Positions 27,594 to 38,290 of a stretch of 64,000 nt of DNA are shown here, in pieces. The DNA is from Sphingomonadaceae bacterium (GTDB lineage: Bacteria > Pseudomonadota > Alphaproteobacteria > Sphingomonadales > Sphingomonadaceae), in assembly GCA_025056155.1 (NCBI GenBank), contig JANWWL010000005.1:1-64000 (forward strand), in the 5' to 3' direction. A program made the position numbers and the translations under genes. The notes below the pieces were generated by a model. The model searched no databases. It saw nothing but the letters and a program-made list of their open reading frames with translations, and was not told the origin of the DNA. Within the stretch, counting starts at the first letter, position 1. Each line of letters opens with the position of its first letter.

Positions 27594-28535
27594 TCAGCGC
27601 CGATCGCGCTCCGCCCGGGGGTCGCCGCTTCCTTGTTCCACCAGGCGTTGCAGCACGAAGTCGTTGAGGTCGCCGGGCTCGGCCATCAGGTCGGCCACCT
27701 GCACCGGCACGCCGCGCGCTCGGGCCGCCAGGGCGGCGAAGCCCGAGGAGAGCAGCGCCTCGACATTGGCGTCGCGCGCGACCCGGCTGGGCCCGCCCAG
27801 CACCACCGCGATCAGGCGGCGCCCGTCGCGCACGGCAGACGCCGCCAGCGTGAAGCCGGCCGCTCCGGTATAGCCGGTCTTGATCCCGTCCACGCCCGGC
27901 GTGGTGCGCAACAGATGGTTATGGTTCGCCATCACCTGCCCCCGGAACGCGAAGTGGGGCAGCGTGAAATAGCCGTAGTATTGGGGAAAGTCGCGCCACA
28001 CCGCGACCGCGAGCCGGCCTAGGTCGCGCGCGGTCGTCAGCTGCCGGGGGTCGGGGAGGCCGGAGGCGTTGACGAACCGGGTGTCCACCATGCCCAGCTG
28101 CCGTGCTTTGAGCGTCATCAACCGGGCGAAGGCCTCTTCCGAGCCCGCCACGTGCTCGGCCACGGCGACGGCCACGTCGTTCGCCGACTTGACGGTGAGC
28201 GCACGGATGGCCTCGTCAAGGCTCAGGCTGTCCCCGGCCTTCAGCCCCAGTTTCGAGGGAGGCTGGCCCGCGGCCCGGGCGCTGACCACCACGCGGTCGT
28301 CCCGCCGCAGCTGGCCGGCGGCCAGCCGTTCGAACACGACGTAGAGCGTCATGACCTTGGTGATCGAGGCGGGAAACCGAGGGGCGTCTGCCTGGCGGGC
28401 GTAGAGCACTTCGCCCGTCTCGGCGTCGGCCAGGAACGCGGCGTACCGCGGTTGGGCGTAAAGGCTCGTCGCCGCAGCAGGGGCTTGCAGTGCGACCGCC
28501 GCCCAGAGCACAACCGCGCCCGCCTTCCGTCCCAT
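27594..28535 (-). CDS. D-alanyl-D-alanine carboxypeptidase (low-molecular-mass PBP)
   Basis: A periplasmic serine peptidase that trims peptidoglycan pentapeptides. A signal peptide covers about residues 1-22. The three active-site motifs are present: PASITKVM (SxxK, near residue 56), SAND (SxN, near 117) and GIKTGYTGAAG (KTG, near 221). At 313 residues it lacks the C-terminal SPOR domain of some relatives and shows no clear amphipathic membrane anchor. It is divergent from lipB with 28 bases between starts. Confidence 0.92.
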   Translation of the reverse strand: MGRKAGAVVLWAAVALQAPAAATSLYAQPRYAAFLADAETGEVLYARQADAPRFPASITKVMTLYVVFERLAAGQLRRDDRVVVSARAAGQPPSKLGLKAGDSLSLDEAIRALTVKSANDVAVAVAEHVAGSEEAFARLMTLKARQLGMVDTRFVNASGLPDPRQLTTARDLGRLAVAVWRDFPQYYGYFTLPHFAFRGQVMANHNHLLRTTPGVDGIKTGYTGAAGFTLAASAVRDGRRLIAVVLGGPSRVARDANVEALLSSGFAALAARARGVPVQVADLMAEPGDLNDFVLQRLVEQGSGDPRAERDRR

Positions 28536-28563
28536 GTCCCATTCTTAGCCGGCGGGGAAAGGC

Positions 28564-29304
28564 ATGCAAACCCGGGCTGGCCGGTATCGGAGGAACGGCT
28601 TGCCGCAAGCAGCTCAGGATGGGGTCGAACCGGTGCACTCCGCCGAGACGGCGCCGCTCTGGATCGTCGAGGACGCACCGTTGCCCTACGAGCCTACCGT
28701 GCAGCGGATGACGGAGCTCGCCGAGGCGATCGCTCAAGGTGCGGCGCCCGAGCGGATCTGGCTTCTGGAACATCTGCCCGTGATCACGGCCGGCACGTCC
28801 GCCGAAGCGGGCGAGCTTCTCGACCCCAGCGCCTTTCCCGTCGTGCGCACCGGCCGGGGCGGGCGCTACACCTGGCACGGCCCCGGGCAGCGGGTGGTCT
28901 ACGTCCTCCTGAACCTCGCCCGGCGCGGCCGCGACGTCCGGCGACTGATGGCCGGGCTCGAGGAATGGGCCATCGCCGCGCTGGCCCGGCTCGGCATCGC
29001 GGCCCACCGCAGTCCCTTGGGGGCCGGCGTCTGGGTTGCCACCAACGCCGGTCCGGTGAAGGTGGCGGCCGTCGGTCTGCGCATCCGCCGCTGGGTCAGC
29101 CTCCACGGCATGGCCATTAACGTCGCCCCCGACATGGCAGGCTTTCAAGCCATCGTGCCCTGCGGGATCCGAAACGCCGGCCCCGGCCGGCTGGTGGACT
29201 TCCGGCCCCACCTGACGATGGCCGATCTCGACGACGCGCTTCACGCGACGTGTGGAGACTTCCTGGCGTTTCTTGGCGGGCCTTGGGGCACGCCCGGGGG
29301 TTGA
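28564..29304 (+). CDS. lipB: Octanoyl-[acyl-carrier-protein]:protein N-octanoyltransferase
   Basis: LipB moves octanoate from ACP to lipoyl-dependent proteins, the first step of lipoate assembly. TGRGGRYTWHGPGQRVVYVL (residues about 98-117) is the main signature. The catalytic lysine lies in VKVAAVGLRIRRW (near 166), then HGMAINVAPD, and the catalytic cysteine is in VPCGI (near 199). ATG 28564 has GGGGAAAGG just upstream and gives 246 residues, slightly long for the family. A downstream GTG at 28633 would give about 223. Confidence 0.93.
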   Translation: MQTRAGRYRRNGLPQAAQDGVEPVHSAETAPLWIVEDAPLPYEPTVQRMTELAEAIAQGAAPERIWLLEHLPVITAGTSAEAGELLDPSAFPVVRTGRGGRYTWHGPGQRVVYVLLNLARRGRDVRRLMAGLEEWAIAALARLGIAAHRSPLGAGVWVATNAGPVKVAAVGLRIRRWVSLHGMAINVAPDMAGFQAIVPCGIRNAGPGRLVDFRPHLTMADLDDALHATCGDFLAFLGGPWGTPGG

Positions 29305-29363
29305 GACCGACGCGACGGGGCGGTAGGCGGGGCCTGAAGGTTCTCACGGTCGGGGAGGTTGGC

Positions 29364-29702
29364 ATGCGCGTCGGACTGGCCGGCACGGCCCTGACGCTGG
29401 GCGTGCTGTTGGCGGCCTGTGGCGCTGGGCCGGAGGCGGACGATACCACCGAACCAGCCGAGGCAACGGCGGAGGAGCTTCGCGAGAGCGACCTCGACAT
29501 GCCCGATATCGCGATCGCCGATGCGGTGCCCGACGATCCGGCCGGCCGGCTGGCCGCCGACGACCCGTCGGGCATGGGGGGGCTGGCGGTCGATCCGCTG
29601 GCCGGCGACTATCCCGAGGCGCCAGTACCGGCGGGACCGACCCAGCCGCCAGCGCCTGTGGGACTTCCGCGCCAGGACGGCGCGTCGATGCAGGGAGAGT
29701 GA
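29364..29702 (+). CDS. Small acidic lipoprotein of unknown function
   Basis: A 112-residue protein with a clear lipoprotein leader: MRVGLAGTALTLGVLLAAC, cysteine at residue 19. The mature part is acidic, Pro/Ala/Asp-rich and probably disordered, with no recognized domain. ATG 29364 has GGGGAGG 5-11 bases upstream. The stop is 2 bases before the next gene's ATG, so it is coupled to the SCP2-domain gene. I do not recognize a family. Confidence 0.75.
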   Translation: MRVGLAGTALTLGVLLAACGAGPEADDTTEPAEATAEELRESDLDMPDIAIADAVPDDPAGRLAADDPSGMGGLAVDPLAGDYPEAPVPAGPTQPPAPVGLPRQDGASMQGE

Positions 29703-29704
29703 CG

Positions 29705-30007
29705 ATGAGTCTCGATAACGTGACACAGGGAATGCGCGAGCGGGTGGCCAAGAACGGCGGCATCGCGGGCAAGAAGGTCGTGTTCGACTTCGGCGACGAC
29801 GGTGCGGTGTGCATCGACGGCACGGCGGATCCGGCGACCGTCACGAACGACGCGTCGGCCGCCGACTGCCGCATCAAGGTCTCGCTGGCGGACTTCATGG
29901 AGATCGCCGCCGGCAAGCAGAACGCGCAGATGGCGTTCATGATGGGCAAGCTCAAGGTCGAGGGCGACATGGGCATCGCCATGCAGTTGGGCAAGATCCT
30001 CGGATGA
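29705..30007 (+). CDS. SCP2 sterol-carrier domain protein
   Basis: A 100-residue stand-alone SCP2 domain, a small lipid-binding fold. KVVFDFGDDGAVCIDG, DASAADCRIKVSLADFMEIA and the end motif AFMMGKLKVEGDMGIAMQLG are typical. No signal peptide is visible, so it is probably cytosolic. The ligand is unknown. It sits between a lipoprotein and an exported protein; its stop overlaps the next ATG by 4 bases. Confidence 0.9.
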   Translation: MSLDNVTQGMRERVAKNGGIAGKKVVFDFGDDGAVCIDGTADPATVTNDASAADCRIKVSLADFMEIAAGKQNAQMAFMMGKLKVEGDMGIAMQLGKILG

Positions 30008-30588
30008 CATCGGCCCGGGTCGCCCGGGGCTGGCTCCGGGCGGGCCTGGGGGCATGCCTGCTGTGGGCGGCACCCGTCGCCTCCCAGGCGGCGGCCCCTC
30101 CACCGTTCGGGGGCATGACCGAGCGCGAGGTCGACTTCCTCACCCTCTGGCAGCTGCGGGTGGGCCTCAACGTCTCGGCCCTGCAATGCCAGTATTCGCC
30201 GTTCCTCAGGCTGCCTGACACCTACAACGCCTTCCTCCGCCAGCATGCCGACGAGCTGGCCCAGGCCTATCGCGGCCTCGAGTCCTACTTTCGCCGCATG
30301 GTGGGTCCCCGGCTTGGCCCGCGTCGCTTCGACACCGAGAACACGAAGCTCTACCAGAATTTCTCCCCCACGCTCACGCAGCGGCCCTTCTGCGAACATG
30401 CGGCCCTACTTGCCCGCCGCGCCTTGGCCGTGCCCAAAGGGGGGGCCACCCGCTTCGCACGCGAAGAACTCCCTCCCTTCCTGGCCTTCCTCGAGCCGGC
30501 CAGCCTGCCGCCCTCTCCGCTCATGGTCCCTCTCACCCCCGTGCGGGTTCCCGACCTCAGCCGTTGCCGGCCCGGCCGGCGCTGTTAG
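30004..30588 (+). CDS. Exported protein of unknown function
   Basis: A 194-residue protein with a signal peptide (about residues 1-30, ending VASQAAAPPP). The mature part is helical and has a conserved-looking segment LWQLRVGLNVSALQCQYSPF followed by YNAFLRQHADELAQAYRGLE. Cysteines at about 60, 130 and near the end may form disulfides. I recall similar uncharacterized exported proteins in sphingomonads and relatives but know no function. The ATG overlaps the SCP2 stop, so the three small genes 29364-30588 form a coupled set. Confidence 0.78.
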   Translation: MTSARVARGWLRAGLGACLLWAAPVASQAAAPPPFGGMTEREVDFLTLWQLRVGLNVSALQCQYSPFLRLPDTYNAFLRQHADELAQAYRGLESYFRRMVGPRLGPRRFDTENTKLYQNFSPTLTQRPFCEHAALLARRALAVPKGGATRFAREELPPFLAFLEPASLPPSPLMVPLTPVRVPDLSRCRPGRRC

Positions 30589-30604
30589 GCTCGGCTGGGC
30601 TTCG

Positions 30605-32002
30605 TTGCGGCCCCACCCGGCCGTCCTCTTGGCGCTGGGCCTGGTGCTCGGTCCGGCCATGGTCCCTCCGCCGGCCGGACTGTCGCCGCTCGGGTGGCAG
30701 GTGGCGGGGCTTGCCGCGGCCATGGCCCTGCTGTGGATCACCGAGGCCATTCCCCTCCCCGTAACGGCGCTTCTGCCGGCGCTGGTCCTGCCGCTCGCCG
30801 GTCTCGATTCCGTGGACGCCGTGGTGGCGAGCTACGCGTCGCCCATCCTGCTGCTGGTACTGGGCGGGGCGATGGTCGCCCGGGCGATCGAGCGCACGGG
30901 CCTGCATCGGCGCCTGGCGCTCGGCGTGGTGCGCTGGGCGCCCCGCACCGAGCGGGGGCTGGTGGCCGCCTTCGCCGCGTCCGCCGCGTCGGTCTCGATG
31001 CTCGTGTCGAACACCGCCACCGCCCTCATCCTGCTGCCCGTGGCCTTGGGCGTCCTTCGTGCCTTGGAGCAGGGGCCTCCCGCCTCCCAGCCCTCACCCG
31101 GCTTGGGTCCGGCCCTCGTGCTGGCGGTCGCCTGGGGGGCGACCGTGGGCGGGCTCGGCACGCTGGTGGGTTCGCCCACGAACGCCGTGGCGGCTGGCAT
31201 CGCCAGCCGAGCGCTAGGGACGCCCATCGACTTTCTGACCTGGCTGCGCTTCGGCCTGCCGCTCGTGGCCCTCGCCGTCCCGTTGGTGGTGCTCGTGATC
31301 ACCCGGCATTTCCGCGTCCCCGAGGGCCGGCCCGCAGTGGGGCTGGGACCGGGCCTTGCCGCCCAAGCCCCGCTCTCGCCTGCCGAACGGCGGTTGATCC
31401 CCGTGATGGCCCTGTTGCTGGTGGGCTGGGTCGTCCTGCCGCTGGCCGGCCCGCCGTTGGGTTTGGCCGACGTGCCCGACTTCCTCGTGGCGGCGGCGGC
31501 CGGCCTGCTCCTGTTCGTGACGGGCGACGGCGCCGGGGGCCGGCTACTCGACGCTCGCGACGTCCCCCACCTGCCGTGGGACATCCTGGCCCTGTTCGGC
31601 GGCGGCCTGGCCTTGGCCCAAGCCATCAGCTCGTCGGGGCTTGCCGATTGGGCCGGTCAACGGCTGGGTGCCGTGGGCGACCTGCCGCCGCTCCTTCTCA
31701 CGTTGCTCGTGGTCGGGCTCGTCGTGCTGGCCACCGAATTCGCCTCGAACGTGGCCACGGCCAGCGGCCTCGTTCCCGTGGTGGCGGTAATGGCGCTCGA
31801 AGGCCCGGCCGCCTCGCTCGCGCTCAGCATGGCGGCTGGGCTCGCCGCTTCGTGGGGCTTCATGATGCCGGCCGGCACACCGCCCAACGCGCTGGCCTTG
31901 GCCACGGGGCGGGTCGGGGCGCGTCAGCTGGCGCGGGCGGGTTTCGTGGTCGACATGGCGGGCATCCCGCTCATCGCCGCGGTTGCCTTTCTCGGGGCCT
32001 AG
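30605..32002 (+). CDS. SLC13/DASS-type anion transporter
   Basis: An inner-membrane symporter of the divalent anion:sodium family (dicarboxylate, citrate or sulfate). The roughly 465-residue protein has about 11-12 hydrophobic segments. Two family motifs mark the substrate and sodium sites: [15 protein letters not shown] (SNT) in the first half and [14 protein letters not shown] in the second. [20 protein letters not shown] near the start is also typical. The start is uncertain: TTG 30605 includes the first helix, and ATG 30659 would shorten it. The substrate cannot be named. Confidence 0.88.
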   Translation: MRPHPAVLLALGLVLGPAMVPPPAGLSPLGWQVAGLAAAMALLWITEAIPLPVTALLPALVLPLAGLDSVDAVVASYASPILLLVLGGAMVARAIERTGLHRRLALGVVRWAPRTERGLVAAFAASAASVSMLVSNTATALILLPVALGVLRALEQGPPASQPSPGLGPALVLAVAWGATVGGLGTLVGSPTNAVAAGIASRALGTPIDFLTWLRFGLPLVALAVPLVVLVITRHFRVPEGRPAVGLGPGLAAQAPLSPAERRLIPVMALLLVGWVVLPLAGPPLGLADVPDFLVAAAAGLLLFVTGDGAGGRLLDARDVPHLPWDILALFGGGLALAQAISSSGLADWAGQRLGAVGDLPPLLLTLLVVGLVVLATEFASNVATASGLVPVVAVMALEGPAASLALSMAAGLAASWGFMMPAGTPPNALALATGRVGARQLARAGFVVDMAGIPLIAAVAFLGA

Positions 32003-32036
32003 GGCATTGGAAGCGCCCGCGCGCACGGGGGACCTG

Positions 32037-32978
<942 letters not shown>

Positions 32979-33099
32979 CGCGCCGGCGGCCGGCCCGGAA
33001 CCCGTAGACCCCATAAGCCCCAACAATCGTTCCGCCGTGAACGGGCCGGAAGGCGGGGTCGGCAGAGGCCCGGGCCTTGGCGTGCCCGGCCGCCCTGCG

Positions 33100-33675
33100 T
33101 CAGACGCCGCCCAGGGCCCCCTGGCTCACCATACACCACAGCATCGGCAGCGACAGCACGGTGTTCGTCCGGCTGAAGATCATGGCCGTGGTGGCGGCCT
33201 TGGCCTTGGTGTCGGCGTCGGCCTCGACGATGCCGAGCGCCTTCTTCTGGTTGGGCCAGATCACGAACCAGACGTTGAAGGCCATGATGAGCGCCAGCCA
33301 CATGCCAAGCCCGATCACGCGGAAGCCCTCCTGCAGCGTCAGCGCCTGGACGAGGTAGTCGTTGATGATCGCGATGACGAGGCCGGTCAGGACCGTAAAG
33401 GCCGCCGCCCAGCGGAACCAGAACAGGGCTTCCGGTGCGATGTACTTCGTCACACCCGGCTTCAGCTCGGCCGGCACCTTGGGCATCGTGGGGATCTGCA
33501 CGAAGTTGAAGTAGTAGAGAAGTCCGATCCACATGATGCCCAACAGCACGTGCAAGAAGCGGAACAACCCGTTCACGAGGCCCGGATGCGTGCCGTGGAA
33601 CCCCCACAGCACCACGATGGCGAGCAGGCCCCCCAGACCGACGGCGTTCCACAGGTTGCCGAGAAGCTTGGCCAT
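33100..33675 (-). CDS. PuuD-like (urate oxidase N-terminal) membrane protein
   Basis: A 191-residue membrane protein with about four hydrophobic segments that matches the membrane domain found at the N-terminus of the urate hydroxylase PuuD, here without a cytochrome c domain. Motifs are LFRFLHVLLGIMWIGLLYYFN, FWFRWAAAFTVLTG and AFNVWFVIWPNQKKALG, with histidines that could bind heme. No purine-degradation genes are nearby, so a role in urate oxidation is doubtful; stand-alone versions are common in alphaproteobacteria. ATG 33675 has GGAG upstream. Confidence 0.85.
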   Translation of the reverse strand: MAKLLGNLWNAVGLGGLLAIVVLWGFHGTHPGLVNGLFRFLHVLLGIMWIGLLYYFNFVQIPTMPKVPAELKPGVTKYIAPEALFWFRWAAAFTVLTGLVIAIINDYLVQALTLQEGFRVIGLGMWLALIMAFNVWFVIWPNQKKALGIVEADADTKAKAATTAMIFSRTNTVLSLPMLWCMVSQGALGGV

Positions 33676-33837
33676 GTCCTCCGTCTCCTGATCGCCCCCG
33701 GGCGGGCGCGGCGACCCGCCCTCCGTTGGCGTGCCTTTAAGCGTGCGGCCATGCGCCTGGCAATGCGGCGGGCCACGCGGAGGCCAGAGCCCGGCGTATC
33801 GCGGGCCCTTGGCGCCGGCGGCGGAAGTCCTTGAGGC

Positions 33838-34452
33838 TCAGGCGGTGGAGGAGGGCCGCGCTTCCACCCGTGCCCGCCATTCCGGCACCCACGAGAGCCC
33901 CGGGGGCGGCTCCAGCCCCACTTCGCCGGCAAAGCCCACGAAGGCCGCCAAGGTGATGTCGGCAAGGCTGAAGCGTTCCCCGCAGACGAAGGCGCGGCCC
34001 GCCAGCAGGCCATCGAAGACGGCGAGGTTGCGCCACGCGTGGTCCAGAAGCTCTCGACCGGCCTCCGCCGACAGCAGGGGCATGCGGGGGCTGAAGAAGT
34101 CGCGGGCGACCGCGGCGCGGAAGCCCAGCGTGAACGGCTCGAGAATGCAGAGGTCGAAGCGCCGCACCCACATGCGCGTCTCCGCCCGTTCGGCGGGCGT
34201 GCGGCCCACGAGCGGCGGGTCAGGCCAAAGATCCTCCAGAAATTCGCAGATGGCCACCACCTCGGTCACCACCTGCCCGTCGTCCAGCTCCAGCGCCGGC
34301 ACTCCACCCAGCGGATTGAGGGCGAGATAGGCCGGGCGCCGGTTCTCGCCCCCGATCACGTCGACGGCCACGCGGGGCAGGGCGATCCCCTTCTCGGCCG
34401 CGAACCTGCGCACGATCCGGGGGTTGGGCCCCGCGCCGTCATACAGTCTCAT
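33838..34452 (-). CDS. Glutathione S-transferase family protein
   Basis: A 204-residue cytosolic GST-type protein. The N-terminal thioredoxin-like domain has LNPLGGVPALELDDGQVVTE (residues about 45-64), which holds the cis-Pro and glutathione-contact loop. The C-terminal helical domain has the N-capping motif FSLADITLAAF near residue 160. The usual catalytic Ser/Tyr/Cys near residue 10 is not obvious (DGAGPNPRIVR). The substrate is unknown. It is divergent from an MFS transporter. Confidence 0.87.
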   Translation of the reverse strand: MRLYDGAGPNPRIVRRFAAEKGIALPRVAVDVIGGENRRPAYLALNPLGGVPALELDDGQVVTEVVAICEFLEDLWPDPPLVGRTPAERAETRMWVRRFDLCILEPFTLGFRAAVARDFFSPRMPLLSAEAGRELLDHAWRNLAVFDGLLAGRAFVCGERFSLADITLAAFVGFAGEVGLEPPPGLSWVPEWRARVEARPSSTA

Positions 34453-34501
34453 GCCACCCTCCCGCTTGCTTCCGCTCCAACCGGCCGCCTAGCGGGCCCG
34501 C

Positions 34502-35803
34502 GTGCCCGGCGCCACGTCCCTTCCCCCGCAGCACTTCGCCCTCGTCTTCCTGGCCCTTCTCGTCACGGCGGCGGGCAACACGGCGCTTCAGTCCGTGCTG
34601 CCGGTCATCGGCCGGGCGATCGGGATCGCCGACATCGGCATCGCCTTCGTCTTCTCCCTCTCCGCCCTCATCTGGACCTTCTCGGCCCCGTTCTGGGCGG
34701 AACAATCCGACCGGCGGGGCCGGCGCCTCCTCATCCTGGTGGGGCTGGCCGGTTTCGCCGTCTCGATGACCCTGTGCGCCGCCGTCATCCTGGCGGGCCT
34801 GCGCGACCTCCTGGCCCCAGCGCTCGTCCTCGTTCTCTTCACGCTCGCGCGCTCGCTCTTCGGCATCTTCGGGGCGGCCGCCAACCCGGCCGCGCAGGCC
34901 TACGTCGCCAGCCGCACCACTCCGGCCGAGCGGACGAACGCGCTCGCGCTGCTCTCCTCGGCCTTCGGGCTCGGCACGATCATCGGCCCGGCGGTCGCCC
35001 CCTTCTTCATCCTGCCCTTCGTGGACCTGGCCGGACCCATGTTCGTCTTCGCGGCCATCGCCTTCGCCGTCGGGGCGGCTGTGCGCCTTGGCCTTCCCGA
35101 CGACGACCCCACCCACGCGCCCGGCCGGGGGGCGGCGGCTTCCATCGCCTCGGTGGGCGGGGCTCCTTCCTCGGCCCATGTGCTGGCCGCCGAAGCGGCC
35201 ACCGCCACGGGCGAACGCCGGCGGCTCCAGTTCGCCGACCCCCGCGTGAAGCCCTTCCTGATCTACGGCTTCGCGGTGGGCTCGTTGCAGGCGGCCACCG
35301 GCCAGGCCCTGGGCTTCCTCGTCATTGACCGCATCGCCGGGGTGGCCGGCGTCGATTCGGCCAAGCTCATCGGCATCGCCTTCATGGCCGGTGCGGGCGC
35401 CACGCTCCTCGCCCAATGGGGCATCATCCGCACGCTCTCGCTCGATCCCTCCCAGCTCATGCGCTGGGGGGCGCTCCTTGCGGCGCTGGGGACGGCCGGC
35501 ATCGCGCTCGCCACCGACTTCCACGCCCTCGTTATCGCCTTCGCTCTCCAGTCGGCCGGCTTCGGACTCGCCCGCCCGGGGTTCACGGCCGGCGCGTCGC
35601 TCGCCGTCGGCCGAGCCGACCAGGGGGCGGTCGCCGGCGCTGTCACGTCGATCAACGGGGCGTGCTTCGTCCTGGCCCCGGCCATCGGGATCGGGCTTTA
35701 CGAATGGCGGCCCGCCCTGCCCTACTGGCTGGCCGTGGCCGGTTGTGCGGCCTGCGCGCTCTATGCCTGGGCCAACCCCCGCCTCTACGCCAGCCGGCCC
35801 TGA
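34502..35803 (+). CDS. Major facilitator superfamily transporter
   Basis: A 433-residue, probably 12-helix transporter. The MFS motif A region is WAEQSDRRGRRLLILVG between helices 2 and 3. Helix 5 carries LLSSAFGLGTIIGPAVAP, the motif C pattern of drug:H+ antiporters. A hydrophilic loop of about 50 residues (around 200-250) separates the two halves. Efflux of a small molecule is likely, but the substrate is unknown. The start is GTG 34502. The 3' end overlaps the convergent moeB-like gene by 19 bases. Confidence 0.9.
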   Translation: MPGATSLPPQHFALVFLALLVTAAGNTALQSVLPVIGRAIGIADIGIAFVFSLSALIWTFSAPFWAEQSDRRGRRLLILVGLAGFAVSMTLCAAVILAGLRDLLAPALVLVLFTLARSLFGIFGAAANPAAQAYVASRTTPAERTNALALLSSAFGLGTIIGPAVAPFFILPFVDLAGPMFVFAAIAFAVGAAVRLGLPDDDPTHAPGRGAAASIASVGGAPSSAHVLAAEAATATGERRRLQFADPRVKPFLIYGFAVGSLQAATGQALGFLVIDRIAGVAGVDSAKLIGIAFMAGAGATLLAQWGIIRTLSLDPSQLMRWGALLAALGTAGIALATDFHALVIAFALQSAGFGLARPGFTAGASLAVGRADQGAVAGAVTSINGACFVLAPAIGIGLYEWRPALPYWLAVAGCAACALYAWANPRLYASRP

Positions 35804-36600
35804 CGGGCGGCCGCGTCCCCACCGGCCGTGGCGACGGCGGGTGAACGGCAGACGGTGCAGCCAGGGTCCTTGGGCACCCGCACGCGCCGCGCCGACAGGT
35901 CGAGCAGGTCGAAGAGGAACAGCGTGCCGGGAGCGAGGGGGGCGAAACCGGTCAACACGCGGATCACTTCGGCCGCCTGCAAGGCGCCAATGACCCCGGC
36001 GAGAGCGCCCAGCACGCCCTGGTCCGCACAGGTCAGGCCTGGCTCGTCGCGGGCCGCACCGGCCAGGCACGCCCAGCACGAAGCGTCGTCCCGGTGCCCG
36101 GCGAAGGTCGCGACCTGGCCCGAAAACGGGCCGATCGCGGCCGACACCAAAGGGATACCCAGCGCGACGGCCGCGCGGTTGACCGCGGCTCTGGTGGCGA
36201 ACCGGTCGGACCCGTCGGCCACGACGTCGTGCCCGGCCAGCAACACGCGCGCGTTGGTCTCGTCCAACCGCTCGGTCACGGGCTGCACGTCGACGTGGGG
36301 GTTGAGCGCCCGCAGCCGCCGAGCGGCGAGCGGGGCCTTGGGCTGGCCAACGTCGGCGGTCGAGAACAGGGTCTGGCGCTGCAGGTTGGAAAGGGCCACG
36401 TGGTCGTCGTCGATCACGGTGATCGAGCCCACGCCGGCCGCCGCCAGGTAGGTCAAGCAGGGAGATCCCAGGCCCCCGGCACCGACCACCGCGACTCGGG
36501 CCCGCTTGAGCGCGCGCTGGCCAGCACCCCCCACCTGCGGCAGCACGATGTGCCGGGCGTAGCGCTCGAGCTCGGTGTCCGACAGGGCCCCGTCGGTCAT
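35785..36600 (-). CDS. moeB: ThiF/MoeB/HesA-family sulfur-carrier adenylyltransferase
   Basis: An E1-like enzyme that adenylates the C-terminal Gly of a sulfur-carrier protein such as MoaD or ThiS. The 271-residue protein starts with [18 protein letters not shown], has the nucleotide-binding loop [10 protein letters not shown] (about 37-46), SNLQRQTLF, and a cysteine in [17 protein letters not shown]. Zinc ligands are two CxxC pairs, CWAC and CTVC. No rhodanese domain is fused. The ATG overlaps the dut stop. The symbol follows the closest family; thiF is possible. Confidence 0.86.
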   Translation of the reverse strand: MTDGALSDTELERYARHIVLPQVGGAGQRALKRARVAVVGAGGLGSPCLTYLAAAGVGSITVIDDDHVALSNLQRQTLFSTADVGQPKAPLAARRLRALNPHVDVQPVTERLDETNARVLLAGHDVVADGSDRFATRAAVNRAAVALGIPLVSAAIGPFSGQVATFAGHRDDASCWACLAGAARDEPGLTCADQGVLGALAGVIGALQAAEVIRVLTGFAPLAPGTLFLFDLLDLSARRVRVPKDPGCTVCRSPAVATAGGDAAARQGRLA

Positions 36601-37040
36601 CGGCCCGTGGAGCCGAACCCGCCCGCGCCGCGCGGCGTGGGGTCGAGCGCGTCCACCTCCTCCCACTGGGCGCGTTCCACCGGGGCCAGCACCAGTTGGG
36701 CGATCCGCATGCCGCGCGTCACGGTCACCGGCCGGTCCGACAGGTTGGCGAGGATTACCTTCACTTCCCCACGGTAGTCGGAATCGATGGTGCCCGGCGC
36801 ATTCAGCACGACCAGGCCTTCGGCCAGCGCAAGTCCCGAGCGTGCGCGCACTTGCAGCTCGTAGCCTTCGGGTACCGCGACCACGAGGCCGGTCGGCACG
36901 GCCGCGCGCTCGCCCGGCGCGAGCACAAGGTCTCCCGCCACGGCCGCCGCCACGTCCATGCCGGCCGCACCGGACGTCCGATAGGTAGGAAGCGGCAGGC
37001 CCTCGGCATGGGGCAGGCGCCGCACCGCGACCGCCCGCAT
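36597..37040 (-). CDS. dut: dUTP diphosphatase
   Basis: Hydrolyses dUTP to dUMP, keeping uracil out of DNA and feeding dTMP synthesis. The 147-residue trimeric-type enzyme shows the conserved motifs: [38 protein letters not shown] (catalytic Asp), [10 protein letters not shown] and the C-terminal [11 protein letters not shown] arm that closes over the active site. It overlaps coaBC by one base (TGATG), in line with the classic coaBC-dut pairing. Confidence 0.97.
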   Translation of the reverse strand: MRAVAVRRLPHAEGLPLPTYRTSGAAGMDVAAAVAGDLVLAPGERAAVPTGLVVAVPEGYELQVRARSGLALAEGLVVLNAPGTIDSDYRGEVKVILANLSDRPVTVTRGMRIAQLVLAPVERAQWEEVDALDPTPRGAGGFGSTGR

Positions 37041-38281
37041 CAGGCGTTCGCCTCAGTCAGGCGGGCCGCCAGCGCCCGGGCGAGTCGCCGTGCCACCTCG
37101 TCCTTGGGCAGCTCGGGCCAGCTCTCCACCCCGCTCGCCGAGACGAGGTGAACCCGGTTCCGATCGCCCCCCATCACGCCGCCCGAGACGTCGTTGGCCA
37201 CCACGAGGTCGCAGCCCTTCGCGCGAAGCTTCCTCTGGGCCGCCGCCACGGGATCGCCCGTTTCGGCGGCGAACCCCACCACCAGCCGGGGTCGGCGCGG
37301 CCCCGCGGCCGCGACCGCTTTCAGGATGTCCGGATTCTCGACCAGCCGCAGCAGGGGCGCACCCTCGTCCTTCTTGAGCTTGGCGGGCGCGGGCTCCACC
37401 CGCCAGTCCGCCACCGCAGCCACCATGACGGCCAGGTCCGCGGGCAAGGCCCGCTCGACCGCCTCGGCCATCTGGCAGGCGGTCTCGACGTCCACGCGGT
37501 CCACGCCCGGCGGGGTGGGAAGGCACACGGGGCCTGCCACCAGGGTGACGCGGGCGCCCAGACCCGCCAGCGCGCCGGCGATGGCGAAGCCCTGCCGTCC
37601 CGACGACCGGTTGGCGAGATAGCGGACGGGGTCGATGGGCTCGTGGGTAGGGCCGGCCGTCACGACGGCCCGTACGCCCTTAAGCGGCCGCCCGCCGGGC
37701 GCCAGCCGGGCCACCACGGCCTCGAGCAATGCGTCGGGTTCGGGCAGGCGGCCGGGCCCGAACTCGCCGCAGGCCATGGGGCCGACGTCAGGCTCCACCA
37801 CTTCCACACCGCGGGCGCGAAGCGTCGCCACGTTCGCGCGCGTGGCGGGGTGGTCCCACATGCGCACGTTCATGGCCGGGGCCACCATCACGGGCCGGTC
37901 GGTGGCGAGGAGCAGGGTGGTGGCCAGATCGTCGGCCAGGCCAGCGGCCATGCGGGCCAGAAGGTCGGCGGTGGCCGGACACACCAGCACCAGGTCGGCC
38001 TCCCGGCTTAAGGCGATGTGGCCCATCTGCCCTTCGTCCGTCGGGTCGAACAGGTCGGTGAAGGCCCGATTCTCGGCCAAGGCAGCGGCCGACAGCGGCG
38101 TGATGAACCGGCAGGCGCCCGCCGTTAGCACCGGGATGACACTGGCGCCTTCCGCCCTCAGCCGCCGGATGAGCTCGAGCGCCTTGTAGGCGGCGATCCC
38201 ACCGCCCACGATCAGCAGCACCCGGCACCCGACGAGCCGGCCGGACCCTAGGATCGTCGCCGTGCGCCCATCCCGTTCCAT
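37040..38281 (-). CDS. coaBC: Phosphopantothenoylcysteine decarboxylase/synthetase
   Basis: A bifunctional coenzyme A enzyme of 413 residues. The N-terminal CoaC flavoprotein domain starts [20 protein letters not shown] and has [16 protein letters not shown] with the PAMN motif and [13 protein letters not shown] with the catalytic Cys. The C-terminal CoaB synthetase domain has [30 protein letters not shown] and [14 protein letters not shown]. Both halves look intact. The gene lies between ubiB and dut. Confidence 0.96.
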   Translation of the reverse strand: MERDGRTATILGSGRLVGCRVLLIVGGGIAAYKALELIRRLRAEGASVIPVLTAGACRFITPLSAAALAENRAFTDLFDPTDEGQMGHIALSREADLVLVCPATADLLARMAAGLADDLATTLLLATDRPVMVAPAMNVRMWDHPATRANVATLRARGVEVVEPDVGPMACGEFGPGRLPEPDALLEAVVARLAPGGRPLKGVRAVVTAGPTHEPIDPVRYLANRSSGRQGFAIAGALAGLGARVTLVAGPVCLPTPPGVDRVDVETACQMAEAVERALPADLAVMVAAVADWRVEPAPAKLKKDEGAPLLRLVENPDILKAVAAAGPRRPRLVVGFAAETGDPVAAAQRKLRAKGCDLVVANDVSGGVMGGDRNRVHLVSASGVESWPELPKDEVARRLARALAARLTEANA

Positions 38282-38290
38282 CCGGCCGCC

